Below are positions 52,100 through 62,277 of a stretch of DNA of 64,000 nucleotides, piece after piece; the stretch's first letter is position 1; every line of letters begins with the position of its first letter. The notes under the pieces are model-generated. The model did no database searches, had not been told where the DNA came from, and saw nothing but the letters and a program-made list of their open reading frames with translations. A program made the position numbers and the translations under genes. Source of the stretch: Bin80 sp026709335 (lineage in GTDB: Bacteria; Bacteroidota; Rhodothermia; Rhodothermales; Bin80); the NCBI GenBank assembly GCA_965200825.1, contig OZ241385.1:1426001-1490000 (forward strand). The letters are read 5' to 3'.

Positions 52100-53425
52100 T
52101 TAAGGTCGTACCACTCTGGGCTTGAGAGAAGTGAGTGACTCAATTCGAATCGGCTCACCTGTTTTGACACTTTCTCTTGCTGCAACTCCAATGAGAATGG
52201 ACATGGCACCATCTCTGGCACCCGCTGCCTGACGATATGGATCGGGAGTATCTTCGCCCTTAAATATATGATCTTTTAATCTTCGATCTCCCCCACCATG
52301 ACCACCTCCACCATGCGGGATCTGAATCAACTCTGTCTCTCCAAAATTATCAGTCACACGAAGTTCATCATACGGTAGATCCTCCCAAGGCTGGCGCTCC
52401 TTAATCCAGGCTTCAAGTCGCCCCTCGGTTCCATTGAATGCAATTCGATATCCCTCATAGGGAGAATAGGTAGTGCAAGAATAACTGACGTGAACTCCAT
52501 TGGCATACTTAATCTGAGCGCTCATCTTGTCATAGATATCGATTTCTTCACTCCACACGCATCCATCCCGCAAATAGCCGTCATGATGCTCGTTCGCGAC
52601 ATAGAAATCCATATAGAATTTACTCTGAGTAATATCCCAGTAATGCTCACACTTATCAGTGTGAGGACAGCCCCGACAATTTGTATGACGAAAATCGTTG
52701 TTATGCCCATAATACTCGAGTTCTCCGTATGCAAAAACTTCTTCAGGTTCTGATTCAAGCCACCAATTCAAGAGATCGAAATGGTGCGTCGCCTTGTGAA
52801 CAAACAATGTACCCCCAAAACGCTCCTTTCCATGCCACCGCCGGAAATAATCCGCTCCATGATAGATATCTAGATACCAATGGAAATCTACTGAGGTCAC
52901 CTTGCCAATCCGGTTATTCATCAGGAGTTCCTTCATTTTCGCACGATGAGGGGAGTATCGGTAGTTAAACGTTACCGTTACATTCTTACGCGTAAGCGCC
53001 TGTGCGTCCAGAATTTCTTGGCATTTTTCGGCATCTGTAGTCATCGGCTTTTCTGTGATCACATCACTGCCCAATTCCATCGCCCGAACAATATACTGAT
53101 GATGGGTCGAGTCAACCGTTGCAACAATGACCATATCGGGTTGAGTCTCCAGCATCATCCGATCAAAATCCGTATACGTCGGACAAGTAACACCTATGTG
53201 TTGCTTCACATATTCAAGCCTGCCGGGGTTTATGTCACACAAACCCACAAACTCAACTACGTCTGAATAATCCTCTACCAAATCATGCCCCCACATGCCC
53301 TGGCCACGAACTCCCGTTCCAACCAATGCGATCTTAATCCGTTGTTTCTTGGTGAGACCTGGTCGTACGAATAAGCTTCCGGCGGCAGCGGTCCCCCCTG
53401 CTCGAATAAATTCACGTCGTTTCAT
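52100..53425 (-). CDS. Gfo/Idh/MocA-family oxidoreductase with Tat-type signal (1)
   Basis: 441 residues. The N-terminus MKRREFIRAGGTAAAGSLF is a Tat-like signal (RREF). The Rossmann motif VGTGVRGQG follows (~35), and the catalytic EKP lysine is in DVITEKPMTTDAEKC (~120). HFDLLNWWLESEPEEV and a Cys cluster CRGCPHTDKCEHYWD (~250) are seen in envelope-exported members. The C-terminal GRLEAWIKERQPW is typical. The substrate is likely a sugar or inositol derivative; it cannot be fixed from sequence. 42 bases downstream of the second Gfo/Idh/MocA gene. Confidence 0.9.
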   Translation of the reverse strand: MKRREFIRAGGTAAAGSLFVRPGLTKKQRIKIALVGTGVRGQGMWGHDLVEDYSDVVEFVGLCDINPGRLEYVKQHIGVTCPTYTDFDRMMLETQPDMVIVATVDSTHHQYIVRAMELGSDVITEKPMTTDAEKCQEILDAQALTRKNVTVTFNYRYSPHRAKMKELLMNNRIGKVTSVDFHWYLDIYHGADYFRRWHGKERFGGTLFVHKATHHFDLLNWWLESEPEEVFAYGELEYYGHNNDFRHTNCRGCPHTDKCEHYWDITQSKFYMDFYVANEHHDGYLRDGCVWSEEIDIYDKMSAQIKYANGVHVSYSCTTYSPYEGYRIAFNGTEGRLEAWIKERQPWEDLPYDELRVTDNFGETELIQIPHGGGGHGGGDRRLKDHIFKGEDTPDPYRQAAGARDGAMSILIGVAARESVKTGEPIRIESLTSLKPRVVRP

Positions 53426-53467
53426 TTTATTATTAGTTTATTGTTAGTCTCTCTGAAATTCAGCAAA

Positions 53468-54790
53468 TTACACCTTGACTTCCCAGCCAGGCTCATAGTC
53501 TCTTGCCCACATGCTCATTGCCTCCTCGTCATTGAGAATATGACCATTTGTCGGGTCGCATTGAAGTGCACGTCCAGTTTTCTGTGCAATATTACCCAAG
53601 TGACAGAGTAGTGTAGTCTTCTGCCCTTCATCAATGGGGGAATTCTGCGGAACTCCGTCTCGAATGGAATGAAGCATATTTGCAATATGACGATCCGTTA
53701 ACCCTCCCCCACCTCGGATGTCAAGACTTGCTTCACCCGACACTCGGGAGCGCTTCCATATCTCCTCATTATCCTGATCGTATACAGTATAACCGTCGCG
53801 ATCAATAATCACCGTTCCATATTCACCGTGAATGGACGAACCTCGACCGCGTCCCTCAACTAGATGACCGTTACAACTGCGCCCATCCCACATAATAGTC
53901 TTTTCGCCTTCAAAGTCGAACGTTGCAATTTGTGTATCGAAGAACTCCCAGTCATCATCATAGTGATATCGCCCCCCCGAAGAGGTAACCCTGACAGGGA
54001 AATCAACACCAAGAGCCCACCTGCACACATCAATTTCATGTGTGCCATTATTACAAATCTCACCAGTCCCCCAGTGCCAGAACCAGTGCCAATTATAGTG
54101 GATCAAATTGTCCTTGTAGGGTGATCGTGGTGCTGGCCCCTGCCATAAATCATAGTTAAGCCAGTCGGGCGTAGGTGCAGGCTGTCCCCGACCAATAGAT
54201 CCTCGAGTATTTGCATACCATGCTCTGGCAAAATATGGTCGTCCAATGATTCCCTGCCTAATTGCATCAATGATCTGGGCAGACTCCACAGAGGAGCGCT
54301 GCTGGTTTCCCATCTGAACTACGCGATTATATTGCTGTTGGGCCTGAACCAGCATTTTAGCCTCTCCGGGATTATGACTCCCCGGTTTTTCCACATAGAC
54401 ATGCTTTCCCGCCTGTAAAGCCATGATCGCTGCGGGCGCATGCCAATGATCTGGTGCGGCAATGACAAGAATGTCTATGTCAGGATTCTCGAGAACCTCG
54501 CGGATATCAGTAACTCCAATCGGGGCATTTCCGTTCTCTACCTCGGAGACTTCTTTGATCGACTTTGCAATCGCACGCTCATCCACATCGCAAATATGCG
54601 TGACATCACAGCCCTCTGCCCGCGCAAAAGCTGTCGCGAGCACCCCACCCCGGCTGTTTACCCCCATTACGGCTGCAGTCAACCGATTTGATGGCGCAGC
54701 CAAGCCTCGTGCAGCGCCAAGCAGAGAAGCGCCGGCTACGCCGGCAGTCGCTGTTTTAATAAAATTTCGCCGATTGGTCAATTGCCTCAT
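53468..54790 (-). CDS. Gfo/Idh/MocA-family oxidoreductase with Tat-type signal (2)
   Basis: 440 residues from the ATG at 54790, which gives the Tat-like signal RQLTNRRNFIKTATAGVAGA; the frame extends 13 codons upstream without such logic. Rossmann motif MGVNSRGG (~41), AAPDHWHAP (~107) and the EKP block HVYVEKPGSHNP (~125) follow. HWHWFWHWGTGEICNNGTHE (in parts, ~232) and HIANMLHSIRDG near the end are typical of the large Bacteroidota group linked to sugar or glycoside metabolism. Possibly paired with the first member in one pathway. Confidence 0.9.
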   Translation of the reverse strand: MRQLTNRRNFIKTATAGVAGASLLGAARGLAAPSNRLTAAVMGVNSRGGVLATAFARAEGCDVTHICDVDERAIAKSIKEVSEVENGNAPIGVTDIREVLENPDIDILVIAAPDHWHAPAAIMALQAGKHVYVEKPGSHNPGEAKMLVQAQQQYNRVVQMGNQQRSSVESAQIIDAIRQGIIGRPYFARAWYANTRGSIGRGQPAPTPDWLNYDLWQGPAPRSPYKDNLIHYNWHWFWHWGTGEICNNGTHEIDVCRWALGVDFPVRVTSSGGRYHYDDDWEFFDTQIATFDFEGEKTIMWDGRSCNGHLVEGRGRGSSIHGEYGTVIIDRDGYTVYDQDNEEIWKRSRVSGEASLDIRGGGGLTDRHIANMLHSIRDGVPQNSPIDEGQKTTLLCHLGNIAQKTGRALQCDPTNGHILNDEEAMSMWARDYEPGWEVKV

Positions 54791-54845
54791 GTGTTTGTGT
54801 TGTAGGTTCGGAAAGAATTTACAACACAATAGGCAATAAAATCAA

Positions 54846-57158
54846 TTATTTTCTAAAAAAATATTGAACCTTAAAAAAGATCTGCCGACTACTCTGCCTA
54901 AAATATTTTTGGATTTCATCCAGCCGCGTGTACTGATCCAAATCATGTGTCGAACCTACATGAAGCGCTGTAAATGCATTGATTTTGTACGTTAACAGTG
55001 GATCAATTTCCAATGATTTTGCAAAATCACTGTACTGAACCACAGTACGTAGGAAAAAATGGCGGCTAAACTGATATTTTACCCGTGCACGGGCAATGTA
55101 CCCGCTGAAAAACTCGTTACCTGTCTCTTTATCTGAAAGCCTGGAGTAAGAGAATTGCGGGCGAATGGCCATACGCTGTGTCGGACGAATCACCCCCCAA
55201 ACATTGAACTCAAGACTGTTTCCAATTTCAGGCTCATCAAGAAAACGGGCAATTGATTCACCCACACTTATATTGACTCCCAGATTAAACTGCTTGCTGA
55301 AGTTGCTGGAAACAAATCCGTTCACACTTGTAATTCCATCAAACTGGAGGCCAGCAAAATTTTCCTCTCGGTACAACCAGTTGATTTGCATATTCGTTTG
55401 TCGCTTAAACTGGAAAAACATGGATGAGCGAAGGAAAAAACTTTTTTGCAGAGCATCAAAATTCCAGTTGCCTCCAATCAATAGATTTGGCCTGATTCGT
55501 TCCACAAATGAAAAAACTTTTTCAGGATAAATCGTCACACCCTGCCAGAGATAAGCGGTCTGATTATTGTTCTGACGAACAAACCCGTTATCCGCACGAA
55601 AGGTGGGACTCAAGGCCTCATAAGCCCCCTCAAATGACCAGTAACGGGAGTCCCTGTCAAATTCAATTCTCCCTGCATACCCACTGAATGACTCTCCATC
55701 CAGTGCACCCGTATACCCCTGGTCACCAAATGTGAGATCTTCAAGTCCCTCGCTCAATTTATCGTCCACCGGCTCTATGTGATTACTGTACACGAATTGT
55801 CCACTAAGTGTATACTTCTGCAGAAATCTTGCTGCAGCATCGACGCTGACAGTAGATCCTGAGCCACCTTCATCAAGTCTGCGGTCCGTCAAGAGCGCAC
55901 CAACGAACGAATCGTTATCGAAGTTATGTCTTACTCTCAAAATATTTGAAACACTACGACCACCCTCTAGCAATCGACTTTCTTCTTCAAAAGGTAATAG
56001 CAGCGGAGAGTTATTATCTCTTGCTCCAATGTAGGCTACATCCACAGACCCAAAGCGGCCAGTCAACTTGGCCGCTCCAATTGGATCATTAATCGATCGA
56101 GTATAGACGGTCTGAATCTCGGTATTGAATAATCCTGACCCTTCTTGGAAAAATGGGCGCCGTTCATCAAAAGACAGTGCGAACGTTGAATTCACATCGA
56201 TCTGAGCTTCATCGGATTCAATTTGGCTAAAATCTGGATTTACCGTAACATCTGCTGTCAGTTCTGAAGTAATTCCATACTTGAGATTCAGTGATGGTTC
56301 AACCGTCATGCGCTCATTCTTGAAACCTGACGCGGGTACTTCGGCGTCTCGAAGTGCACCTACTCCCCCGCCCGTCAGTGAAGGAAGAATTTCGAGATTC
56401 CGCCCTGCCCGAACTCCCTGAATTCCGTTAATTTCACCAAGTTGACAACTCATACAGGGATTATCCTGACTCACAGCGGCCCAGGAATACTGACTCCTGC
56501 TCTCGCGTGGTCTGGTAACCCAGAATGTAGCTCCCCATGTCTGAGAGCCTGCATTGGGAAACCGGAGACTCTTGAAGGGAATTGCCAGTTCAATCTGATA
56601 ACCATTTTCGGTGATCTGACCACTTGACCGAAACAGGATATCAAATCCATCATCTTCGTTATTTGGTGATATAAATGTATCAGCCTGTATTCCGAGAGGG
56701 TTTGAAGCAATGAAATACATCCCTTGACCGTCGCGATTGGGGTCAAGTATAATACCAGCATAATCATCTTGCCAAATCTCATCCCGATCACTAATGTTGG
56801 CGCGAATGAATTTCGGATCATCTACGACAATGATGCCTACATATAGATAATCCTCATCATACGTCATCATCCCTTTTATCTCCACCGGCGGTTGAGTCAT
56901 ATCATTTGGGAAGAATTCTGTAAAATTACTGACAGGAAGGATCGATTTCCATGCATCTTCGCTCAGATTCCCATCAACTTGTATGCTTCCCTTGACTCTT
57001 CGAAGAGTCAGAGATGGTTTAATGTTAGGCTGAAATTCGCCAAAATCTTCAGAGATGGAACTCAATCTAATTTCATCTGAATCTCCATTCAGTGACTGAG
57101 ACTGGGCGGGAGTTATAAGGCAGAGGCACAAGGAAACTACTGATGCAAATCTCAGCAT
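54846..57158 (-). CDS. DUF5916 outer-membrane protein with N-terminal CBM9-like domain
   Basis: 770 residues. A signal peptide (ending AQSQ) is followed by a CBM9-like sugar-binding domain (about 50-230; GSIQVDGNLSEDAWKS, TYDEDYLYVGIIVVDDP, FWVTRPRESRSQYSW). A ~500-residue beta barrel of the DUF5916 type follows (RPFFQEGSGLFNTE, ARDNNSPLLLPF), ending in YFFRK. It is probably an outer-membrane carbohydrate-related protein. It heads the five-gene minus-strand run with the two oxidoreductases. Confidence 0.88.
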   Translation of the reverse strand: MLRFASVVSLCLCLITPAQSQSLNGDSDEIRLSSISEDFGEFQPNIKPSLTLRRVKGSIQVDGNLSEDAWKSILPVSNFTEFFPNDMTQPPVEIKGMMTYDEDYLYVGIIVVDDPKFIRANISDRDEIWQDDYAGIILDPNRDGQGMYFIASNPLGIQADTFISPNNEDDGFDILFRSSGQITENGYQIELAIPFKSLRFPNAGSQTWGATFWVTRPRESRSQYSWAAVSQDNPCMSCQLGEINGIQGVRAGRNLEILPSLTGGGVGALRDAEVPASGFKNERMTVEPSLNLKYGITSELTADVTVNPDFSQIESDEAQIDVNSTFALSFDERRPFFQEGSGLFNTEIQTVYTRSINDPIGAAKLTGRFGSVDVAYIGARDNNSPLLLPFEEESRLLEGGRSVSNILRVRHNFDNDSFVGALLTDRRLDEGGSGSTVSVDAAARFLQKYTLSGQFVYSNHIEPVDDKLSEGLEDLTFGDQGYTGALDGESFSGYAGRIEFDRDSRYWSFEGAYEALSPTFRADNGFVRQNNNQTAYLWQGVTIYPEKVFSFVERIRPNLLIGGNWNFDALQKSFFLRSSMFFQFKRQTNMQINWLYREENFAGLQFDGITSVNGFVSSNFSKQFNLGVNISVGESIARFLDEPEIGNSLEFNVWGVIRPTQRMAIRPQFSYSRLSDKETGNEFFSGYIARARVKYQFSRHFFLRTVVQYSDFAKSLEIDPLLTYKINAFTALHVGSTHDLDQYTRLDEIQKYFRQSSRQIFFKVQYFFRK

Positions 57159-57278
57159 TCGTTCGTAAGTTGATGGTGAGGATTTTCTTGTATTCGATCA
57201 TACAAGTCACCTGACTCGTTACGAAAGTACTGCCGTATTGTTACGCCAACCTAATTCATTTCTTTTGTAGGAACCCGA

Positions 57279-58100
57279 ATGTTTGAAAATCAAAGTGTTT
57301 TAATTACAGGAGCTGCAAATGGAATTGGATATGCGGCTGCCAGGCAGTTTGCAGCCATGGGGGCCCGGGTATTTCTGAATGACCTAGATGCTGATGCATG
57401 CGCGAAGAGTACGCAATCAATCCGAGAGGATGGCAATACTGCATGGTCTCTACCCGGAAATATTACAGAATCTGAAACTCCTCAGTCGTTAATTCAACAG
57501 GTAATCGATCAATGTGGTGAACTCAATATCCTTGTCAATAATGCAGGATTCACCTGGGACGGAATGCTGCATAAGATGTCAGATAATCAGTGGCAGCGAA
57601 TTCAGGATGTGCACGTCACGGCTCCCTTTCGTCTGATCCGAGCCCTTGCTCAAGTATGGCGGCCCTTGGCAAAAAAAGAGGCAGAAACTGACCAACCGCA
57701 TCCCCATCGATGCATCGTAAACGTCTCCTCCACATCTGGACTACACGGAAATATAGGGCAAATCAACTATGCCTCAGCTAAAATGGCTGTAATTGGAATG
57801 ACGAAGACTGTTGCCCGGGAATGGGGGCGTTTTGGCATTCGATGTAACGCTGTGGCCTTTGGATATATTGATACCAGGTTGACGCGCTCTACGGATGAAG
57901 GACATGTCCTTACGATTGAAGGGCAATCTATTGCACTGGGGATTCCTCCAAAAGTAAGAGAGGCATCTCTCTCAGCAATTCCCCTGGAAAGAGCTGGTAC
58001 ACCAGAAGAGGCTGCCGCGGGAATTCTCCTGATGGCTTCACCTCTTGCCAGCTATATTACAGGTCATACCCTGGAAGTCACGGGCGGGCTGGGGATCTGA
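57279..58100 (+). CDS. SDR-family oxidoreductase (FabG-like)
   Basis: 273 residues, classical short-chain dehydrogenase. TGAANGIGYAA (10-20) binds the cofactor, NNAGFTWDGM (~88) is the active-site strand, and the catalytic S-Y-K is in VSSTSGLHG with Y164 and K168 (YASAK). GHTLEVTGGLGI ends the protein. It could be a 3-oxoacyl-ACP reductase or a related acyl- or sugar-specific enzyme; length and a variable insert (KKEAETDQPHPHR near 135) leave the substrate open. An AGGAACC before the ATG is a reasonable ribosome binding site. Confidence 0.88.
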   Translation: MFENQSVLITGAANGIGYAAARQFAAMGARVFLNDLDADACAKSTQSIREDGNTAWSLPGNITESETPQSLIQQVIDQCGELNILVNNAGFTWDGMLHKMSDNQWQRIQDVHVTAPFRLIRALAQVWRPLAKKEAETDQPHPHRCIVNVSSTSGLHGNIGQINYASAKMAVIGMTKTVAREWGRFGIRCNAVAFGYIDTRLTRSTDEGHVLTIEGQSIALGIPPKVREASLSAIPLERAGTPEEAAAGILLMASPLASYITGHTLEVTGGLGI

Positions 58101-58179
58101 TTCAACTTGCGCTACCCCTGTATATCGGAGGAAAACTCTGTGACATGATCTTTGGGTTTTTCCTATAAATTCCCCTATC

Positions 58180-58197
58180 GAAAACACCAAAGTTTTC
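58180..58197. terminator. Possible terminator between SDR and M16 genes
   Basis: gaaaac (58180-58185) pairs with gttttc (58192-58197) around accaaa and is followed by ttattct on the plus strand. It lies between the converging SDR and protease genes. Confidence 0.35.
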
Positions 58198-58210
58198 TTA
58201 TTCTACCGAT

Positions 58211-61048
58211 CTATTCAGTCTCCTCGGGGAATAGAGTCACTTGGACGTATCGATCTGTCAACCAATTCGATACAGCCTGCTGCATATCTTTTGCTGTTAG
58301 GTTATCCACGAGCTCATTGTAACGCAGGATGTCCAATGGCTCCGAAAGGCTATCCTGATAGTATGCAGAGCGAAGCCTGCTCACCCAAAATCCATTCTCT
58401 TCAAGATCTACAGTACGCGCCTGACGCTGTTGCTCCTGCACTCTTGCAATATAATCTTCCGAAATACCATCACGCTGAATTTCTTCAATGGTCTCAAAAA
58501 CTGCACTGGTCAACTCTTCCACACGCTCCGGATCACAGCCAAAAGCGATTGAAAAAGTAAATCGCTCTTGTGGACGTTGAATCGCCGTAGCATTTACGCT
58601 CGCACCATAAATACCGCCTCGCTCTTCCCGTAATTCTTCAAACAATACAATATCCAGCAACATTTCCAGAGATTCCATATGATGTAAGGTCTCGCGCGAA
58701 GCAGAATATGAGCCATTGAAGGTGATATTGACACGACTCTGTGGTTCCTCTCCCTTATGAACAGTCTTGACAACTGTGCCGTCAGGAGTTTGTACATTTA
58801 TATTTTTCCAGCTTTCTTCCCTGTCCGTTACAGGTAGCGTACCAAGATAGGTCTGGGCAAGTGCAGTCAGCGTATCAACCTCAAAAGCTCCGACGAAAAC
58901 AAAAACAAAATCATCCATATCTTCGAATCGCTCCCGATAGATTTGTAACGCACGATCCATATCAATAGCTTCCAGTTCTTCAATCGTACGTGGCCTATAT
59001 CGCAGATGATTTTTGTATAGCGTGGTGCGAAGGGTATCACTGAACGCAGCATCAGGGGAATTATTTCGATTCTCAAGGAACGTACGATTCAGGTTGATCT
59101 GGGACAGGAATGATGACGAGTCAAGCCGGGCTTGTGTAGCACGAAGGTGAATCAATTGAAACAAGAGTTCCAGATCCTCCGGGGATGCATTTCCTTGGAA
59201 TCCTTCAAATAACGAGCTGATTGATGCTCTTACGGATGCACGCTTTCCTGCCATCTTTTTGCGTAATGCCGTCTCATCAAACATCCCAACCCCGCTATTA
59301 CTGACCGTAGCCGATGCAAATACTGCTGCGTGATATTCATCGTCGTCATACAAAGACGTTCCACCTTCGCTGAAGGCAGTAAACTGAACTTCATCCGCGC
59401 GAAAATCAGTGGGTTTCATCACAACACGAATCCCGTTCTCGAGTGTAATTTCTGTAATTCCAAGCTCCGGAATTGAATCTTTATTTGTGACAGCTACCGG
59501 AGTCAGTTCTACGTCAAAAAGAGGAGCGTCTACAGCGGTGTCAACATATGGCTCCATTTCTGTGCCACTGTGTTTTTCGAAAATGGCAGCCAAAAGATCT
59601 TCGGTGACCCATTCTAAAGATTCTTTCTCAGTGATATCTACAGTGATTGCCCGATCCTGACTGCTTAATGCTTCAGGAAGATATGCACTTACTTCTTCCA
59701 GTGTGATCGTAGGAACCAACATTTGGGCAAGCTCATATTCATTCACGACACCCGGGATTGGCTCATCTTCAAGAAAGTGAGAGACATACGAGGATACAAG
59801 CCGGGCTGATGGCGTATTGTCACGCTCGTTGTAGGCCTCTTCAAGCGAACGCATGAATGAATCCTTGAATCTAGAAAATTCCCCCGGGGTGAAATTATGC
59901 TGTTTGGCCCGTTCTGATTCGAGAATCAGCGTGCGAAGTGCCGCGGTCAGACTGTCCTCGTTCGCAAAGGCTTGCAAATTGAAAAAGGATGCGCCGCGTA
60001 CCATATCCCCAAGGCCTGCATTTGCAATGAGAAAAGGAGAACGTGTACCATCCTGGGCAATCTCGGAAAAACGTCGAGAAAGCATGCCCCTTGCTATGGA
60101 TCCCACAAGAGATTGGCGATAGTCACCAATAGTTTTCATGTCCATTTTTGGCTGCCTGTATAGCACGGAAATGATTGGAAAAAAATCATACTCCGGATCG
60201 CTTACAACTTTGTATCGTATATCCTGCATCGGAATATCATACGTCAAACGCGGCACAGGGTCTTCAACGACAGGAAGCGTTCCAAAATGTTCTTCCACAA
60301 GAGATTTCATTGTGTCCATATCCAGCGCTCCAACTACAACAACGGCCATCAAATCAGGCCGATACCAGGTCTTGTAGTAACGACGTACAGACTCGTAGCT
60401 ACTTTGTTTGATGACCAGTGTATCACCAATGGGTAGTCGCTCGGCATAGCGGGAATCACCCAAAAGAGTCGGAATTAGTTCATCTAACATGCGTCCGGAG
60501 GCGCCGCGTCCACTGCGCCACTCCTCAATCACTACACCGCGCTCCAAATCAATCTCTTCATCACTCATTGTGGCATAAGCCGCCCAGTCCTCCAAGACCT
60601 CAAATGCCTTGCGCACAATTTCCATACTGTCCGTGGGCACCTGAAGTTGATAGACGGTCTCATCAAAGCTAGTATATGCATTCACATCTGGCCCGATTTG
60701 CATACCAACACGCTGCAGGAATTCCATCAGCGTTTGTTTAGGATAGCGCCTCGTACCATTAAAGAGCATATGCTCTACAAAATGAGCCAACCCAAGTTGG
60801 TCCTCTTCTTCCAGTATACTCCCTGCATTAATAACCAGTCGAAGTTCAAGCCTCGACTCCGGCTCATGATTCTCACGCAAATAATAGGTTACACCATTTT
60901 CAAGTTGACCAATCGTTACATCACTGTCCATTGGAATGGGAGCATCAAGCGATGATTGTGCCTGTAGATTTGTAGCCCATAGAGAAACTGCCAAGGGCAC
61001 GAAACAGAATAAACGGATGGCTTTTAGAGATAGTGACCGGGTGAACAT
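58211..61048 (-). CDS. M16-family zinc metallopeptidase (PqqL/insulinase-like), exported
   Basis: 945 residues. A signal peptide (ending NLQAQ) is followed by two M16 halves. The first carries the inverted zinc motif H89-F-V-E92-H93 (LGLAHFVEHMLFNG) and the downstream Glu in EEIDLERGVVIEEWR (~160). Each half has the usual alpha/beta repeats (EIVRKAFEVLEDWA; LYKNHLRYRPRTIEELEAID, in parts). It would degrade peptides in the periplasm. Single gene, not in an operon. Confidence 0.93.
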   Translation of the reverse strand: MFTRSLSLKAIRLFCFVPLAVSLWATNLQAQSSLDAPIPMDSDVTIGQLENGVTYYLRENHEPESRLELRLVINAGSILEEEDQLGLAHFVEHMLFNGTRRYPKQTLMEFLQRVGMQIGPDVNAYTSFDETVYQLQVPTDSMEIVRKAFEVLEDWAAYATMSDEEIDLERGVVIEEWRSGRGASGRMLDELIPTLLGDSRYAERLPIGDTLVIKQSSYESVRRYYKTWYRPDLMAVVVVGALDMDTMKSLVEEHFGTLPVVEDPVPRLTYDIPMQDIRYKVVSDPEYDFFPIISVLYRQPKMDMKTIGDYRQSLVGSIARGMLSRRFSEIAQDGTRSPFLIANAGLGDMVRGASFFNLQAFANEDSLTAALRTLILESERAKQHNFTPGEFSRFKDSFMRSLEEAYNERDNTPSARLVSSYVSHFLEDEPIPGVVNEYELAQMLVPTITLEEVSAYLPEALSSQDRAITVDITEKESLEWVTEDLLAAIFEKHSGTEMEPYVDTAVDAPLFDVELTPVAVTNKDSIPELGITEITLENGIRVVMKPTDFRADEVQFTAFSEGGTSLYDDDEYHAAVFASATVSNSGVGMFDETALRKKMAGKRASVRASISSLFEGFQGNASPEDLELLFQLIHLRATQARLDSSSFLSQINLNRTFLENRNNSPDAAFSDTLRTTLYKNHLRYRPRTIEELEAIDMDRALQIYRERFEDMDDFVFVFVGAFEVDTLTALAQTYLGTLPVTDREESWKNINVQTPDGTVVKTVHKGEEPQSRVNITFNGSYSASRETLHHMESLEMLLDIVLFEELREERGGIYGASVNATAIQRPQERFTFSIAFGCDPERVEELTSAVFETIEEIQRDGISEDYIARVQEQQRQARTVDLEENGFWVSRLRSAYYQDSLSEPLDILRYNELVDNLTAKDMQQAVSNWLTDRYVQVTLFPEETE

Positions 61049-61313
61049 TGGAAAAAGATATTTAGACTAAGATAAAAATGAAGTATTACCTACACTCAAT
61101 GCAGATCCGTGTTCCCATTGCGAGAACATCTGTATCCCTCTGCCGCCAAGGTTGGCTGGCTGACAGCTGAATCGAACCTAACTGGCAGGAAAAATCCTGA
61201 TTCAATAACCGAATTATCATGATGTAAATTCTGTCGATCAAAATCCGAGGTAAATCAATACAGGTTCGGGCAATATGTCCGTACTCTCTGAATGAGAGAC
61301 AGAAACGTACTTG

Positions 61314-62216
61314 TTAGAAATCCGCCTTGATCGTGTTGATCAGATCATCAAAGGCTTCCAGTGGTTGTGCTCCGCTCAATAGGTATCCATTCACAAAAAA
61401 GGCAGGCGTACCTGTCAAACCGAACCGCTTGGCTGTTGCGGTGGAAATATCAACATCGAGCGAAACTCCCTGATTGGATGGAGCACTTTCGTCGGAGGCA
61501 CATGCCCTCCACATATCAAGGTCAAGGGTAGTTTCTTCCAACCAAGAACCAATCTGTTCCAACATTGACTCACTCGTGACTTCCTTCTGAAATTTGAATA
61601 AATTATCGTGTAGAATCCAGAAAGCTTCATGACTCTGCCTTGATGCACAATCAGCAGCGATTGCCGCCCGCTTTGCCCAGTCATGGATATCCAGCGGAAA
61701 ATGCAAGTAAACAAAACGAACATCCTCTGGATATTTTTCAAGGACTTTCTCAACAACTGAACTGGCCCTTGCACAATAAGGGCATTGAAAATCACTGAAT
61801 TCGTAAATTGTGATTGGAGCATCTGCAGGTCCTCTACTCGGTTTCCCTTCTGCAAATCGACTTAATGCTCTGTGCGACTCCGCGGCAATCAGAGTTTCCT
61901 GCCTCGCCTGCTCTTCGCGCTCCATGGCTATTTGATCCGGTGTAAGGCTGACATCTATCGGGGCTGCTGTAAGAAGAATCAGATGCATCTGTTCTTCCGA
62001 AAGCAAAAATTGAACCGTTTGTTGGCCATTGATCGTGAGCGCTCCTTGCTTGAGATCTCCATAAGGACTGGGCTCTAATTCTCCAATCGTTAATTCCGCC
62101 TCTTGCAGATCAGGTATGCGAAATCGTAAATTTGCCAGAAGCTGCTCCTGATCTATTTCCTGCGCAGTAACAGAAAATGCAACAAGAAAATTCATCAGTA
62201 GTAGAGTCCAACGCAT
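61314..62216 (-). CDS. DsbA-family thioredoxin-fold protein, exported
   Basis: 300 residues from the ATG at 62216 (MRWTLLLMNFLVAF), which gives a clean signal peptide ending VTAQ; the frame extends 10 codons further. An N-terminal ~110-residue domain is followed by the DsbA/Thioredoxin_4 domain (~130-300). Its active site is C145-P-Y-C148 (FSDFQCPYCARAS), and GTPAFFVNGYLLSGAQ (~265) carries the cis-Pro region. It probably acts as a thiol-disulfide oxidoreductase in the periplasm. Divergent from the hydrolase gene. Confidence 0.92.
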   Translation of the reverse strand: MRWTLLLMNFLVAFSVTAQEIDQEQLLANLRFRIPDLQEAELTIGELEPSPYGDLKQGALTINGQQTVQFLLSEEQMHLILLTAAPIDVSLTPDQIAMEREEQARQETLIAAESHRALSRFAEGKPSRGPADAPITIYEFSDFQCPYCARASSVVEKVLEKYPEDVRFVYLHFPLDIHDWAKRAAIAADCASRQSHEAFWILHDNLFKFQKEVTSESMLEQIGSWLEETTLDLDMWRACASDESAPSNQGVSLDVDISTATAKRFGLTGTPAFFVNGYLLSGAQPLEAFDDLINTIKADF

Positions 62217-62277
62217 GGAAAGCCTGTATATTTGACAGGAAAACAACCTTGACCATTAAATGTTGCTTCATTAAAGC

